Below are positions 29,231 through 39,243 of a DNA stretch of 64,000 bases, one piece after another; position 1 is the stretch's first letter, and every line of letters starts with the position of its first letter. The notes beneath the pieces are model-generated. The model ran no database searches, had not been told where the DNA came from, and worked only from the letters and a program-made list of their open reading frames with translations. Both the position numbers and the translations under genes were made by a program. The stretch spans positions 62,001 through 126,000 of the forward strand of contig JACKML010000003.1 in NCBI GenBank assembly GCA_024235415.1, given 5' to 3'. The stretch is from Chromatiaceae bacterium. Its GTDB lineage: Bacteria > Pseudomonadota > Gammaproteobacteria > Chromatiales > Chromatiaceae.

Positions 29231-32077
29231 TTACGGCCGCGTGTGCTGGGCGAGCCAGGGGACGATCTCGTCCTCGGGCATCGGCTTGCCCCACAGGTAG
29301 CCCTGGCCAAAGTAGCAGCCCTCACGCAGCAGGAAATCGACGCAGGCCTTGCGCTCCACCCCTTCGGCGATGATGTCGAGGTTGAGGGTCTTGCCCAGGC
29401 CGATCACTGCGCGGGTGATCGCCTCGTCATCGGCGTCACCGGGTACATCCTTGACGAACGAACGGTCGATCTTGAGCTTTTTGATCGGCAGGCGTTTCAG
29501 ATACGCAAGCGAGGAATAGCCGGTGCCGAAGTCATCGATCGCCAGGCGGATGCCGAGGGCGCGCAACCGATGCAGCGTGTTGATGTTCGACTCCGGGTCG
29601 TCCATTACGAAGGTCTCGGTGACCTCCAGTTCGAGGTGTTCGGGCGGCATGCCGGTCTCGGCCAGTATGCGCTCGATCTGTTCCACGGCGCCCTGGGCCT
29701 GGATCTGCGCGCCGGAAAGGTTCACCGCGATGCTGCGAGGGGCAATGCCGGCCTGCTGCCAGCGCAGGTAGTCTTCGCAGGCGCGGCGCAGCACCCAGGG
29801 TCCGACCTGGCGCATCAGGCCCTGCTCTTCAAGCAGTGGGATGAAGCGCATCGGCATGATCAGCCCCTCGCTGGGGTGCTGCCAGCGCAGCAATGCCTCC
29901 ACGCCAGTGGCGCGCCCGGTCTCTATATCGACCTGCGGCTGGTAGAACAGGCGGAACTCCTGCTGTTCGATCGCGCGCCGCAGGTGGTTCTGCAGGAACG
30001 CCTGCTCCAGCACCTCGTCGGTGAGTTCCGGGGTGTAAAACTGGAAATTGTCGCGCCCGCTCGATTTCGCCTTGTACATCGCGGCATCGGCGTTCCTGAC
30101 CAGGGTGTCGACATCCCCGCCGTCGCGCGGATACAGGCTGATGCCGATGCTCAGGCTGATGTAGACCGGCTCGTCTTTCAGCTGCAGCGGCTTGCCGAGC
30201 GCCGTGGCGAGCTTTTCCGCAACCTCACATGCCCCGGCCGCAGTGATGTTCTCCAGCAGGATGATGAACTCGTCACCGCCCAGCCGGGCCATGGTGTCTT
30301 CGCCACGCATCGCCAGGCGCATGCGCTCGGCGACCCGGCGCAGGACCTCGTCACCCAGTGCATGACCGAGGCTGTCGTTGATGGTCTTGAAGCGATCGAG
30401 ATCGACGAACAGCACCGCGAGCTGCCGCTTTGACCGCCTGGCCTGGCTGATCGCGTGATCCAGTCGAGCATTGAACAGCAAGCGGTTGGGCAGATCGGTC
30501 AGCGCGTCATGGTGGGCCAGGTACTCGATCTCCTGGCGGCTGCGGTGCTGTTCGCTGATATCGGAGAAGATCGCGACATAGTGCTGTACCTGACCGGCCT
30601 CGTCGCGCACTGCCGCGATGCTGAGCCACTCCGGGTAGACCTCGCCGTTCTTGCGCCGGTTCCATATCTCGCCGCGCCAGGCGCCGGCCTCGCGAAGCTG
30701 TCGCCACATCACCTGGTAGAAGGTGGCATCGTGGCGCCCGGAGCTGAGCACGTTCGGGGTCTTGCCGATCACTTCATGCGGGGCATAGCCTGTGATGAGG
30801 CTGAATGCCGGGTTGACCTCGACAATCCGGGCGATGCCGTCGGTGATCACCACGCCTTCGTTGCTGTTCTCGAACACCTTCGCGACCAGGCGCTGACGTT
30901 GTTCGCTGGCCCGCAGTGCGGCCGCTGCCGCCTCGCGCTGGGTCAGGTCGCGGACCACGGAGACAATCAGCGACTGGCCGTTGAACACCACCTGTTTGCT
31001 TGATATCTCGGCGTTGATGTCGCGGTCGTCGCGAGCGCGCAAGCACGCCCTGAACACCCGGTCGCCGGGGGTCGTGGGGTCATCGTGTATCCAGCGCGCC
31101 TGGTGGGCGGGCTCGGGGGCGATGTCCGAAAGCGCCATGCCGGACATGTCGGTCTCGTGATAGCCCAGCCAATCCGACAGTTGCGGGTTGGTCTTGACGA
31201 TCAGGCCGGTGGCCGACTCGATGATGACAACGCCATCACCGACCACGTCGAGCAACTGTCCGGGAAACTGTTGCTCCTCGCAATCCTGCAGATTGGCCTG
31301 CAGCACCGCCAGGTAGCGTCGCTGCCGATCGGCGATCAGCTGATGCAATGAGACGAGACCTAGGATTCGGCTGTCCAGTCCGACCACCACCAGGCGGCGC
31401 ACGCCATAGGTCTGCATCTGCTCCAGCGCGGTGTTGAGTGGTGCATCGGGCTGGATGGTCAGTACCGGCGTGGACATCACGGTGTCGATGCAGGCATCGG
31501 GATGGTCAACAAGGGCCCCGGTCTTACGGAACACGTCGCGTTCCGTGACTATTCCGAGCGGCCGGTCGTGATGGGCCACGATGACATAGTCGCTGCGCTC
31601 GCGGCTCATCAGCGACACGGCGTCACGCATGCTCGCGTCCGGCGGCAGCGTGAGTGGGCGACACTGCATGATCGAGGCCACACGTGGCGACGCGGTATCG
31701 TCGCGCAGGTTGCCGTTGTCGAGGAATGACTTCTCGCCGATCACGCGGAACAGTCCCGCCGGATCACGGTCGATTACCAGGTGGCGGACACCTTTCTCCA
31801 ACATCAGGTGGTATGCCGCGTGGCATGACATGTCGGCGGGGACAGTGACCACGGGGGCCGTCATCACCTGATCCACGCGGCAGCTGTGCCAGTCGAAATC
31901 GCCGGCCATCAGCCGCACGATATCGCGCTGGGTGAGGATGCCGATGGCGCCGCGTTCGTCTACCACCAGCGCCGTCAGGGCGTCGACGCGCCCCATGCCG
32001 GTGACGACGTCACGCATCGCCGCGGACGGGTGCACGACGAGATTCGCCTCGACCGCAAGCCGCTCAAGCGGGATCAT
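29231..32077 (-). CDS. CBS-PAS-GGDEF-EAL signalling protein (c-di-GMP turnover)
   Basis: A 948-residue cytoplasmic protein without transmembrane helices. Residues about 8-255 hold four CBS motifs (VDALTALVVDERGAIGILTQRDIVRL; GVRHLVIDRD; RPLGIVTERDVFRK; GVRRLVVVGLDSRILGLV), a ligand-sensing module often binding adenosyl nucleotides. Two PAS domains follow (about 275-395 and 400-515). A GGDEF domain (intact RLGGDEF, with a DLDRFKTINDSLGHA block) occupies about 525-690, and an EAL domain (GVEALLRW, ETFVMDD, DDFGTGYSSLAYLKRLP) the rest. Both active sites look competent, so it may make and degrade c-di-GMP. It starts 62 bases from the hemW region and convergently abuts uvrD. Confidence 0.93.
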   Translation of the reverse strand: MIPLERLAVEANLVVHPSAAMRDVVTGMGRVDALTALVVDERGAIGILTQRDIVRLMAGDFDWHSCRVDQVMTAPVVTVPADMSCHAAYHLMLEKGVRHLVIDRDPAGLFRVIGEKSFLDNGNLRDDTASPRVASIMQCRPLTLPPDASMRDAVSLMSRERSDYVIVAHHDRPLGIVTERDVFRKTGALVDHPDACIDTVMSTPVLTIQPDAPLNTALEQMQTYGVRRLVVVGLDSRILGLVSLHQLIADRQRRYLAVLQANLQDCEEQQFPGQLLDVVGDGVVIIESATGLIVKTNPQLSDWLGYHETDMSGMALSDIAPEPAHQARWIHDDPTTPGDRVFRACLRARDDRDINAEISSKQVVFNGQSLIVSVVRDLTQREAAAAALRASEQRQRLVAKVFENSNEGVVITDGIARIVEVNPAFSLITGYAPHEVIGKTPNVLSSGRHDATFYQVMWRQLREAGAWRGEIWNRRKNGEVYPEWLSIAAVRDEAGQVQHYVAIFSDISEQHRSRQEIEYLAHHDALTDLPNRLLFNARLDHAISQARRSKRQLAVLFVDLDRFKTINDSLGHALGDEVLRRVAERMRLAMRGEDTMARLGGDEFIILLENITAAGACEVAEKLATALGKPLQLKDEPVYISLSIGISLYPRDGGDVDTLVRNADAAMYKAKSSGRDNFQFYTPELTDEVLEQAFLQNHLRRAIEQQEFRLFYQPQVDIETGRATGVEALLRWQHPSEGLIMPMRFIPLLEEQGLMRQVGPWVLRRACEDYLRWQQAGIAPRSIAVNLSGAQIQAQGAVEQIERILAETGMPPEHLELEVTETFVMDDPESNINTLHRLRALGIRLAIDDFGTGYSSLAYLKRLPIKKLKIDRSFVKDVPGDADDEAITRAVIGLGKTLNLDIIAEGVERKACVDFLLREGCYFGQGYLWGKPMPEDEIVPWLAQHTRP

Positions 32078-32216
32078 GGGTCACCATGGTTGGACAGGGC
32101 CATAAGATCGCCGCCATGGGTTTCAAACGCCAAAAAGAATGGAGAATCAGGTGGGCGGCCGCGTGCGTGCAAACTTGAACCAAACCATGCGTATCAAAGG
32201 GGATACGGACCGCCAG

Positions 32217-33383
32217 ATGGTACCCGCCGATGTCGTGGACGACGCGACATTGCCGTTGTCGCTGTACGTCCATATCCCGTGGTGCGTGCGCAAGTGTCCG
32301 TATTGCGATTTCAATTCGCATGCACAGCATGCCGGCGTCGATCAGCAGGCCTATGCCGCTGCGCTGCTGCTGGACCTCGACAAGGAGCTGGCGTCCCAGG
32401 CCGGTCGGCCGGTCGGCAGCGTTTTTTTTGGCGGTGGCACCCCGAGTCTGCTGCGTGCCGATGTGCTCGACTTCGTGCTAGGGGGTGTCGCCCGCAGGCT
32501 GCGACTCGTGGACGACGTCGAGGTCACGCTGGAGGCCAACCCGGGCACCGCGGAGGCAGCGCGTTTCGCCGCCTACCGTACTGCCGGGGTCAATCGTCTT
32601 TCGATCGGCGTGCAGAGCCTGGACGACGCGGCGCTGGCCGCAATTGGTCGCATCCATTCCGCGGCCGAGGCGGTCGCCGCCTATCGACTCGCGCGTGCAG
32701 CGGGTTTCGAGAACATCAACCTCGATCTGATGTTTGGCCTGCCGCAGCAGACCATCGAGGGTGCCCTGGACGAGTTGCGCGCAGTCATTGCCCTGGAGCC
32801 CGAGCACCTCTCCTGGTACCAGCTGACGTTGGAGCCGAACACGCTTTTCTACCATCAGCGTCCGGTGCTGCCCGACGACGAGCAGTTGGCCGACATGCTG
32901 GACACCGGGCAGGAAATGCTCGCGGCCGCCGGGTATCACCAGTATGAGATCTCGGCCTATGCGCGCGACGGCCGGGAGTGCCGGCACAATCTCAACTATT
33001 GGCAGTTCGGCGACTACCTCGGCATCGGTGCGGGCGCGCATGGCAAGCTGACCTCGCCGGGCCCGGTCGTGCGCCGTCGCAGCAAGCTGCGTCAACCCGA
33101 CGCGTACATGCGCGCGGCTCCCGAAGGTGCCGTGTCGAATGAGCGCGAACTCAGGTCCAACGAGCTGCCGGTCGAATTCATGCTCAACGCGCTGCGTCTG
33201 CGCGACGGTGTGCCGGCGGCGCTGTTCGCGCAGCGTACCGGTCTGTCGCTGGAGACGGTCGCCGCACCGCTGGCTGCGGCGCGCAGGCTTGGCCTGCTGG
33301 CCGACGACGAGGCCCGGCTGCAGCCGACCGAGCGCGGTTTCGCCCTCCTCAATGATCTGTTGGCCCTGTTCGAGCCGGAGTGA
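32217..33383 (+). CDS. hemW: Heme chaperone HemW (radical SAM)
   Basis: A 388-residue radical SAM protein related to oxygen-independent coproporphyrinogen oxidase HemN but acting as a heme chaperone in members of this clade. The signature is [20 protein letters not shown] (CxxxCxxC cluster plus Phe). Then [35 protein letters not shown] and [12 protein letters not shown] follow, and a C-terminal HemN-like domain ([20 protein letters not shown]). The start is chosen at 32217 because family members begin about 15 residues before LYVHIP; ATGs at 32187 and 32139 are in frame. Confidence 0.93.
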   Translation: MVPADVVDDATLPLSLYVHIPWCVRKCPYCDFNSHAQHAGVDQQAYAAALLLDLDKELASQAGRPVGSVFFGGGTPSLLRADVLDFVLGGVARRLRLVDDVEVTLEANPGTAEAARFAAYRTAGVNRLSIGVQSLDDAALAAIGRIHSAAEAVAAYRLARAAGFENINLDLMFGLPQQTIEGALDELRAVIALEPEHLSWYQLTLEPNTLFYHQRPVLPDDEQLADMLDTGQEMLAAAGYHQYEISAYARDGRECRHNLNYWQFGDYLGIGAGAHGKLTSPGPVVRRRSKLRQPDAYMRAAPEGAVSNERELRSNELPVEFMLNALRLRDGVPAALFAQRTGLSLETVAAPLAAARRLGLLADDEARLQPTERGFALLNDLLALFEPE

Positions 33384-33393
33384 GAGCTGCGTC

Positions 33394-33582
33394 ATGGAAG
33401 CCGTGATTTATCAATGGGTACAGTGCCCTTACTGCGGCGAGTCGATCGAGCTGCAGGTCGATGTGTCGGCCGGGGAGCAGGCCTATGTCGAGGATTGCAG
33501 TGTGTGCTGCCGTCCGATCGAGGTGCGCGTTGCCGCACATGGTGGTGGCTGGGTCGTGGAGGCGCGACGTGACGACGAATGA
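33394..33582 (+). CDS. CPXCG motif cysteine-rich protein
   Basis: A 62-residue protein with two zinc-knuckle-like pairs: [10 protein letters not shown] near residue 11 and [10 protein letters not shown] near 35. This is the CPXCG motif-containing family. Its function is not established. It follows hemW by 10 bases and overlaps the downstream Rof-like gene by 14 bases, so it is probably in one operon. Confidence 0.88.
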   Translation: MEAVIYQWVQCPYCGESIELQVDVSAGEQAYVEDCSVCCRPIEVRVAAHGGGWVVEARRDDE

Positions 33583-33856
33583 CGACAGGTATCGGCCGAT
33601 CGATTGCGACCAGCACTCGATCCTCGAGCTGTTCGCGATGCGCCGCAAGGCGGTTGTCGGCCATGCGCAGGATGAGGCGGGTGTGCCATTCCGACTCGAA
33701 GCCACCGTTTACGACGTGGTGACGCGCGACGCTGCCGAGTACCTGCTGATGCGTGACGCCGCCGGCAAGACGCACCAGGTGCGACTCGACCGGTTGCTGT
33801 CGCTGCATGCACCGGATGGTGATCTGTTATGGCGTCAAGAAAACGTTGTTTCCTGA
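33569..33856 (+). CDS. Rho-binding antiterminator (Rof/YaeO-like)
   Basis: A 95-residue protein of the Rof fold, which in E. coli binds Rho and blocks its termination. The conserved pattern [23 protein letters not shown] near the start, a YLLMRDAAG strand and [10 protein letters not shown] near the end match. The start is GTG at 33569, with GGAGG seven bases upstream, in a 14-base overlap with the CPXCG gene. I do not attach a gene symbol because Rof paralogues differ. Confidence 0.82.
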   Translation: MTTNDDRYRPIDCDQHSILELFAMRRKAVVGHAQDEAGVPFRLEATVYDVVTRDAAEYLLMRDAAGKTHQVRLDRLLSLHAPDGDLLWRQENVVS

Positions 33857-34029
33857 TCAGATCACGTAACATATTGAAATGCCAATTAAAACAGAAGGAA
33901 CCGGCATCCCGTTTCACGCATTTAGATTCGCGAAGACAGCGCCCGAAACTGTGTGGTAGCTTGGCTCGGGAAGGTAAAGAAAAACCGACATCTGTCGGCA
34001 GCCCCGAGAGAAACTTTAGGGTAAATGCG

Positions 34030-34398
34030 ATGGAAAACAAAACAACAGCCGAGATTGACTTCGATACCTGGTCGGAAGTGGCGCGTTCAGACCCCGAGGC
34101 CTTCGAGTCGATGCGCCTTGCCGCGATCGAAGCGGTGATCGAGAGCGCACCGGAAGGCAACCGCGAACGCCTGCGCCGCCTGCAATGGCGTATCGATCAG
34201 GAAAGACGCCTTGCACGTACGCCGATGGCCGCCTGCCTGCGTATTTCACGCATGATGTGGCGTGCGGTGCTGGGTCCGGGCGGCCTGAACGACCGTTTCG
34301 TCGAACTGCAGACCCGGTTCAACGGTCACGCCGGGGAGCAGGACGTGGATGCGCCGGTGGCCGCGCAGGTGCTCGCGTTCGCGCGTACCCGCGAGTGA
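34030..34398 (+). CDS. DUF3135 family protein
   Basis: A 122-residue, largely helical gammaproteobacterial protein of unknown function. The conserved FDTWSEVARSDPEAFESMR motif near the start, RRLQWRIDQERRLARTPMAAC in the middle and the MMWRAVLGPGGL region fit the DUF3135 family. No membrane segment or catalytic motif is evident. The 173-bp gap before it is AT-richer than the surroundings and probably holds its promoter. The start follows AGGGTA. Confidence 0.8.
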   Translation: MENKTTAEIDFDTWSEVARSDPEAFESMRLAAIEAVIESAPEGNRERLRRLQWRIDQERRLARTPMAACLRISRMMWRAVLGPGGLNDRFVELQTRFNGHAGEQDVDAPVAAQVLAFARTRE

Positions 34399-34521
34399 CG
34401 TCGCAGCCGCTTGCATTCGTCTCTGCCTTGTCTTAGAGTACGCGGCCTTTCGCGCCGCGCGCGCAATTCAAGGTTTATATAGCGGCCCGCTGTATCTCGC
34501 AGGGGGCGTTGGAGTAAGGCA

Positions 34522-34725
34522 ATGAAAGCGGACTTGCATCCGAAGTACACCGAAATCAAGGTCGTCTGCAGCTGCGGCAACACCTTTAATACGCGCTCGA
34601 CCCTGGGTGAGGAATCCCTGCAGGTTGAAGTGTGCTCTGCCTGTCACCCGTTCTACACGGGCCAGCAGAAGCTGATGGATACCGCGGGTCGGGTCGACCA
34701 GTTCCGCAAGCGTTTTCGCCGCTGA
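34522..34725 (+). CDS. rpmE: 50S ribosomal protein L31
   Basis: The 67-residue zinc-binding L31 (C+ form): [20 protein letters not shown] with CxC, and [16 protein letters not shown] with CxxC. Being the cysteine-containing type, it can be replaced by an L31B paralogue during zinc shortage in other bacteria; no paralogue is in the window. It is monocistronic, ending at a strong terminator. Confidence 0.97.
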   Translation: MKADLHPKYTEIKVVCSCGNTFNTRSTLGEESLQVEVCSACHPFYTGQQKLMDTAGRVDQFRKRFRR

Positions 34726-34751
34726 GCCTTTCCGGCTTGGATGGTTACCGG

Positions 34752-34774
34752 AAGGCGCCCTCGTGGCGCCTTTT
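34752..34774 (+). terminator. Rho-independent terminator of rpmE
   Basis: Stem AAGGCGCC (34752-34759), loop CTCGT, stem GGCGCCTT (34765-34772), followed by further T residues. The 8-bp perfect stem and T run lie 27 bases after the rpmE stop, a textbook intrinsic terminator separating it from the malic enzyme gene. Confidence 0.9.
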
Positions 34775-34819
34775 GTCGTTTCGAAGCAGGGCGCACAGCC
34801 CGGACCCCGGAGTTAGTCA

Positions 34820-36097
34820 ATGAGTCAGGCAGATCAAAAGAACAAAGACGCCGATTTCGAGATCAACCAGGCCGCACTCGATTACCACGCCAACCCGCGC
34901 CCGGGAAAGATCAGCGTGGAGGTGTCCAAGTCGACGCGCACGCAGCGCGATCTGGCCCTCGCCTATACCCCCGGTGTCGCTGAACCGGTACGTCGCATCG
35001 CCGCTGATCCGCTGGATGCCTACAAGTACACGGCCAAGGGCAACCTGGTGGCGGTGATCACCGACGGCAGCGCGGTGCTGGGGCTCGGCAATGTCGGTGC
35101 ACTGGCCGGCAAACCGGTGATGGAGGGCAAGGGTGTGCTGTTCAAGCACTTCGCCGGTATCGATGTGTTCGATATTGAGGTGAATGCCAAGCGTCCCCAG
35201 GAATTCATCGAAACGGTCATGCGCATCGCCCCCACCTTCGGCGGCATCAACCTCGAAGACATCGCGGCGCCGCATTGTTTCGAGATTGAACAGGCGCTGA
35301 TCGAGCAGCTCGACATCCCGGTGTTTCACGACGACCAGCACGGCACCGCGATCATCATCGCCGCTGCGCTGCTCAACGCGCTGGAGTTGCAGGGCAAGCA
35401 GCTGGACAAGGCCCGGATCGTCGTGCTCGGTGCCGGTGCCGCCGGCATCGCGGCGGTGCGCCTGCTGATCGCGATGGGTGCGCATCGCGACAACTTCCTG
35501 GTACTCGATCGCAATGGCGTCATCCATCTCGGCCGCAAGGACCTCAACCCGTACAAGTTTGGTGTCGCGGTCGAGACCGAGGCGCGTACGCTGGCAGACG
35601 CGATGCAGGGGGCCGACGTCTTCATCGGGGTCTCGGGCCCTGACCTGGTAACCGAGGAGATGCTGGCGGTGATGGCGGAGAAGCCGATCGTGTTCGCGTT
35701 GTCGAACCCGGTGCCCGAGATCCGGCCCGAGGTGGCCAGAGCAGTGCGCGACGACTTGATCATGGCGACCGGCCGATCCGATTACCCGAATCAGGTCAAC
35801 AATGTCCTCGGCTTCCCGTTCATCTTCCGCGGCACCCTGGACGTGCGTGCCAGCCGCATCAATGAAGACATGCAGATCGCCGCTGTTCACGCCCTCAAGG
35901 ATCTGACGCACCAGCCGGTGCCGCAGGAGGTGCTCGATGCCTATGGCCTGCAGTCGCTGGCCTTTGGGGTCGACTACATCCTGCCCAAGCCGCTGGATGC
36001 GCGGTTGAAGGACGTGATTCCTCCTGCGGTGGCGAGGGCGGCGGTGGAAAGCGGTGTGGCAAGGGCGCCGTGGCCGGCGCACTACCCCGCCTTCTGA
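34820..36097 (+). CDS. NADP-dependent malic enzyme (no PTA domain)
   Basis: A 425-residue malic enzyme converting malate to pyruvate and CO2. The N-terminal malic domain contains [13 protein letters not shown] and [41 protein letters not shown] and [20 protein letters not shown] are metal- and substrate-binding blocks. The NAD(P) domain follows ([16 protein letters not shown]). The phosphotransacetylase-like C-terminal domain of long MaeB proteins is absent, so this is the short form. Cofactor preference cannot be read reliably. It begins a plus-strand central carbon cluster with malate dehydrogenase and citrate synthase. Confidence 0.92.
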   Translation: MSQADQKNKDADFEINQAALDYHANPRPGKISVEVSKSTRTQRDLALAYTPGVAEPVRRIAADPLDAYKYTAKGNLVAVITDGSAVLGLGNVGALAGKPVMEGKGVLFKHFAGIDVFDIEVNAKRPQEFIETVMRIAPTFGGINLEDIAAPHCFEIEQALIEQLDIPVFHDDQHGTAIIIAAALLNALELQGKQLDKARIVVLGAGAAGIAAVRLLIAMGAHRDNFLVLDRNGVIHLGRKDLNPYKFGVAVETEARTLADAMQGADVFIGVSGPDLVTEEMLAVMAEKPIVFALSNPVPEIRPEVARAVRDDLIMATGRSDYPNQVNNVLGFPFIFRGTLDVRASRINEDMQIAAVHALKDLTHQPVPQEVLDAYGLQSLAFGVDYILPKPLDARLKDVIPPAVARAAVESGVARAPWPAHYPAF

Positions 36098-36126
36098 ACG
36101 ACTGCCATCGCCGCCGTTCCACAATG

Positions 36127-36151
36127 CGCGCAGCCCCGGCTGCGCGTTTTT
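36127..36151 (+). terminator. Rho-independent terminator of the malic enzyme gene
   Basis: Stem CGCGCAGC (36127-36134), loop CCCG, stem GCTGCGCG (36139-36146), then TTTTT. The 8-bp GC-rich stem with an immediate T run sits 30 bases after the malic enzyme stop, so malate dehydrogenase is transcribed separately. Confidence 0.88.
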
Positions 36152-36282
36152 GTTTGCGTGGCCGGTATACCGGGAAAAAGACCAGAATAGCCTTTGAGTT
36201 TTCCAAGAGTAGCGCGGGTTTCCTCGTCTAAGCTCAGAGGAGCGGGGTTTGACCCGACGACAGAGCGGATGGGAGAAAAACG

Positions 36283-37215
36283 ATGCAGAAAGTGGCGATT
36301 GTGGGTGCGGGCCGGGTCGGCGAGACAACTGCGCAGATCCTGGCGGAACAGGAAACCTGCCGTGAAGTGGTCCTGATCGACATCCGCGAGGATGTCCCGC
36401 AGGGCGTGGCGCTGGATATCTTCCAGACAGCACCGTTTTTCGAGTTCGATACCCGGGTCACCGGCAGCAACGATCCTGCCGCAATGCAGGACGCCAACGT
36501 CGTGGTGATCACCGCCGGGGTGCCGCGCAAGCCCGGCATGTCGCGTTCCGACGTGCTCGACATCAACGTCGAGGTCATCGACCAGATTATCGGCGATGTC
36601 ATGAAGTACGCACCGGAGGCGATCGTCATCATGGTCACCAACCCGGTCGATGTGCTGACCTATCGGGTGTGGCAGCGCACCGGCTGGGAGCGCGAGCGGG
36701 TGATCGGACAGGCAGGTGTCCTCGACGCGTCACGCATGGCGGCATTCATCGCCATGGAGACCGGCTTTTCGACGCGCGATATCACCACGATCGTTCTCGG
36801 CGGCCATGGGGACACCATGGTGCCGGTACCGCGTTTCTGCACGGTCAACGGCATCCCGGTCGGGCATTTCATCGCCCCAAACCGTCTGGACGAGATCGTG
36901 CAGCGTACGCGTGGCGGTGGTGCCGAGATCCTGGCCCTGCGCAAGAACTCGAGCGCCTACGATGCACCGGGTGCGTCAGTCGCCGCGATGATCGATGCGA
37001 TCAGTCACCATCGCAACCGCCTGATGCCCTGTGTGGCGATCCTGCAGGGCGAGTACGGCGAGGACGATATCGCGATGGGCGTGCCCTGCCTGCTCTCCAA
37101 TCATGGCCTGTCACAAGTGATCGACCTTGACCTCAATGACGAGGAAAAGCGCATGTTCCGCGAGTCGGCCGCCAGTGTGCGCGCCGACATCCAGCGTATG
37201 AAGCCCGCGCCATAG
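36283..37215 (+). CDS. mdh: Malate dehydrogenase, LDH-like type
   Basis: A 310-residue NAD-dependent dehydrogenase of the lactate/malate family. Rossmann start [17 protein letters not shown], coenzyme acid residue in VVLIDIRED, substrate-binding loop [20 protein letters not shown] (Arg-rich, as in malate-specific members), NPVDVLTY, and catalytic His in [11 protein letters not shown]. Positions and the double Arg loop favour malate over lactate. It lies 136 bases before the citrate synthase gene, which follows an inverted repeat. Confidence 0.9.
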   Translation: MQKVAIVGAGRVGETTAQILAEQETCREVVLIDIREDVPQGVALDIFQTAPFFEFDTRVTGSNDPAAMQDANVVVITAGVPRKPGMSRSDVLDINVEVIDQIIGDVMKYAPEAIVIMVTNPVDVLTYRVWQRTGWERERVIGQAGVLDASRMAAFIAMETGFSTRDITTIVLGGHGDTMVPVPRFCTVNGIPVGHFIAPNRLDEIVQRTRGGGAEILALRKNSSAYDAPGASVAAMIDAISHHRNRLMPCVAILQGEYGEDDIAMGVPCLLSNHGLSQVIDLDLNDEEKRMFRESAASVRADIQRMKPAP

Positions 37216-37238
37216 CCTTGATCTGCGGAAAAACAGCG

Positions 37239-37278
37239 ATTGCTGCATTGAAAAAAGGCTTCATTGCAGTGCAGCAAT
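37239..37278. other. Inverted repeat upstream of gltA
   Basis: ATTGCTGCA (37239-37247) and TGCAGCAAT (37270-37278) are perfect 9-bp arms separated by 22 bases, 24 bases after the mdh stop. There is no T run, so it is not an intrinsic terminator. It could be an mRNA hairpin or an operator for gltA; no ligand can be named from sequence. Confidence 0.45.
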
Positions 37279-37351
37279 TCCAATAATCGGAAGCAAATCC
37301 GGCTGTGCTAGTCTTTGTCGACCAGCCTTTCAACGCCAAGAGGTCCGGCCC

Positions 37352-38647
37352 ATGTCTGACAGAAAAGCCACCCTCACTTTCAGCGATACCGGCAAATCGA
37401 TCGATCTGAATATCCTCTCCGGAACCGAAGGTCCGGATACGGTTGATATCAGCAGCCTGTACAGCCAGGGCAAGGTCTTTACCTATGATCCCGGCTTCGT
37501 TTCCACCGCAAGCTGTTACAGCTCCATCACCTATATCGACGGTAACGAGGGTGTGCTTCGGTATCGCGGATACCCGATCGAGCAGCTGGCGGAAAAATCC
37601 ACGTTCATCGAGGTCGCCTACCTGCTGCTGTACGGCGAACTGCCGTCGGCCACGCAGCTGACCGACTTCAACAATGTGATCACCCATCACACGATGATCA
37701 ACGAATCGCTGCTGCGATTCTTCCAGGGCTTTCACAACAACGCCCACCCGATGGCGATGATGGTGGGTGTGGTCGGCTCGCTGTCGGCCTTCTACCACGA
37801 CTCCATGGATATCAGTGATCCGCGGCACCGTGAGATCAGCGCCCATCGGCTGATCGCCAAGATCCCGACCATCGCGGCGGCCTGCTACAAGCACAACGTC
37901 GGCGAGCCGGTGATGTATCCGCGCAACAATCTGAGTTACACCGGCAACTTCCTGCAGATGATGTTCGCCACTCCGTGTGAGGACTACGAGGTCGATCCCC
38001 TCGCCGAGCGCGCGATGGACCTGCTGTTCATCCTGCATGCCGATCACGAACAGAATGCCTCGACCTCGACAGTGCGCCTCGCCGGCAGCTCCGGGGCCAA
38101 TCCGTTTGCCTGCATCGCCGCCGGCACCGCCTCGTTGTGGGGGCCGGCACACGGTGGGGCGAACGAGGCGGTGCTCGACATGCTCGAGCAGATCGGCGAC
38201 GTGCGTAACATCGACAAGTATCTCGAAAAGGCGAAGGACAAGGACGATCCGTTCCGCCTGATGGGCTTTGGTCACCGCGTCTACAAGAACTACGACCCGC
38301 GCGCCAAGATCATCCGCGAGGTGTGCTACCAGGTGCTGGAGAAGCTGGCCGACAGCAACAACCCGCTGTTTGAACTGGCGATGCGCCTGGAGGAGATCGC
38401 ATCCAAGGACGAGTACTTCCTCGAGAAGAAGCTCTACCCCAACGTCGATTTCTATTCCGGCATTATCTATCGTGCCCTGGGCATCCCTGACAGCATGTTC
38501 ACCGTGATGTTCGCGATAGCCCGCACGGCAGGCTGGGTGAGTCACTGGATGGAGATGCTTGATGATCCGAAGCACCGAATCGGGCGTCCGCGCCAGCTCT
38601 ACCAGGGCGCCGGGGCGCGCGACTACGTACCGGTCGTGCAGCGCTGA
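37352..38647 (+). CDS. gltA: Citrate synthase
   Basis: A 431-residue type II (NADH-regulated, hexameric) citrate synthase. The N-terminal ~60-residue extension typical of the type II form is present ([17 protein letters not shown]...). Catalytic residues are in AGSSGANPF and [12 protein letters not shown] (His), [14 protein letters not shown] (His) and [11 protein letters not shown] (Asp in the FYS region). The family length and all active-site motifs are intact. The TGA stop touches the stop codon of the convergent gene without an intergenic base. Confidence 0.97.
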   Translation: MSDRKATLTFSDTGKSIDLNILSGTEGPDTVDISSLYSQGKVFTYDPGFVSTASCYSSITYIDGNEGVLRYRGYPIEQLAEKSTFIEVAYLLLYGELPSATQLTDFNNVITHHTMINESLLRFFQGFHNNAHPMAMMVGVVGSLSAFYHDSMDISDPRHREISAHRLIAKIPTIAAACYKHNVGEPVMYPRNNLSYTGNFLQMMFATPCEDYEVDPLAERAMDLLFILHADHEQNASTSTVRLAGSSGANPFACIAAGTASLWGPAHGGANEAVLDMLEQIGDVRNIDKYLEKAKDKDDPFRLMGFGHRVYKNYDPRAKIIREVCYQVLEKLADSNNPLFELAMRLEEIASKDEYFLEKKLYPNVDFYSGIIYRALGIPDSMFTVMFAIARTAGWVSHWMEMLDDPKHRIGRPRQLYQGAGARDYVPVVQR

Positions 38648-39199
38648 TCAGCCCGTCCCGGGCTGCAGCAGTGTATCGAGGGCGGCGGTGTCGAGCATTG
38701 GCATGCGGCCGCCGGTAAGGGGATCACGCGGTGGATCGCTGTGTGACCCTGCCTCGAGGATGACGAGTTCCACCGTGGTCTCGCCGGCGACAAACAGAAA
38801 CGCTGGCCGCGCCAGCCTTCTCCCACCCGAATAGTGCAGTTCGATCTCCGACTCCCGCCACGGGATGTGGCGGTCGGCCAGATGCATCGCCACCTTTTCG
38901 GGCGTTTCGGCGAATAGCAGCAGGCGGACGCGTTCGAACGGCCCGTCGCCGCGCACCAGGGCGCCGACCAGTCGCGGCCGGAATTCCTCGAACATCCGCA
39001 TCGCCTGGCGCGCCAGTTCACGTTGTCCGCGCAATTTCTCCACCTGCTGCGGCCGAAACAGTGCGCGATACTCGGCGATCGCCGGGTGAATCGTAGCGAG
39101 CAATGGCCGTACCTGTTGCAGGCCGATACCCTGGTTGCGGGCCGCGCGCCTGACCGCGTCCTCCAGGTCGTGACCGCCGTCGACCACCAGCGCCACCAC
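38648..39199 (-). CDS. Conserved hypothetical protein of the gammaproteobacterial 'Mur-ligase-misnamed' family
   Basis: A 183-residue protein resembling a widely conserved Pseudomonas-group family with an N-terminal AVRRAARNQGIG helix, HPAIAEYRALFRPQQVEKLRGQR, and a C-terminal beta domain (IPWRESEIELHYSGG; TVELVILEAGSHSDPPRDPLTGGRMP). Such proteins are sometimes labelled UDP-N-acetylmuramate-alanine ligase, but this one lacks any ATP-binding or Mur-ligase motif. The start is uncertain: GTG at 39199 lies directly on a GGAGG, and a GTG four codons further in has better spacing. The upstream neighbour is PBP1A, 44 bases away on the same strand, possibly co-transcribed. Confidence 0.6.
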   Translation of the reverse strand: MVALVVDGGHDLEDAVRRAARNQGIGLQQVRPLLATIHPAIAEYRALFRPQQVEKLRGQRELARQAMRMFEEFRPRLVGALVRGDGPFERVRLLLFAETPEKVAMHLADRHIPWRESEIELHYSGGRRLARPAFLFVAGETTVELVILEAGSHSDPPRDPLTGGRMPMLDTAALDTLLQPGTG

Positions 39200-39243
39200 C
39201 TCCGCCTGCAGTCCGCGGCGATCGGTCCCGTGCCGTGTCTTGC

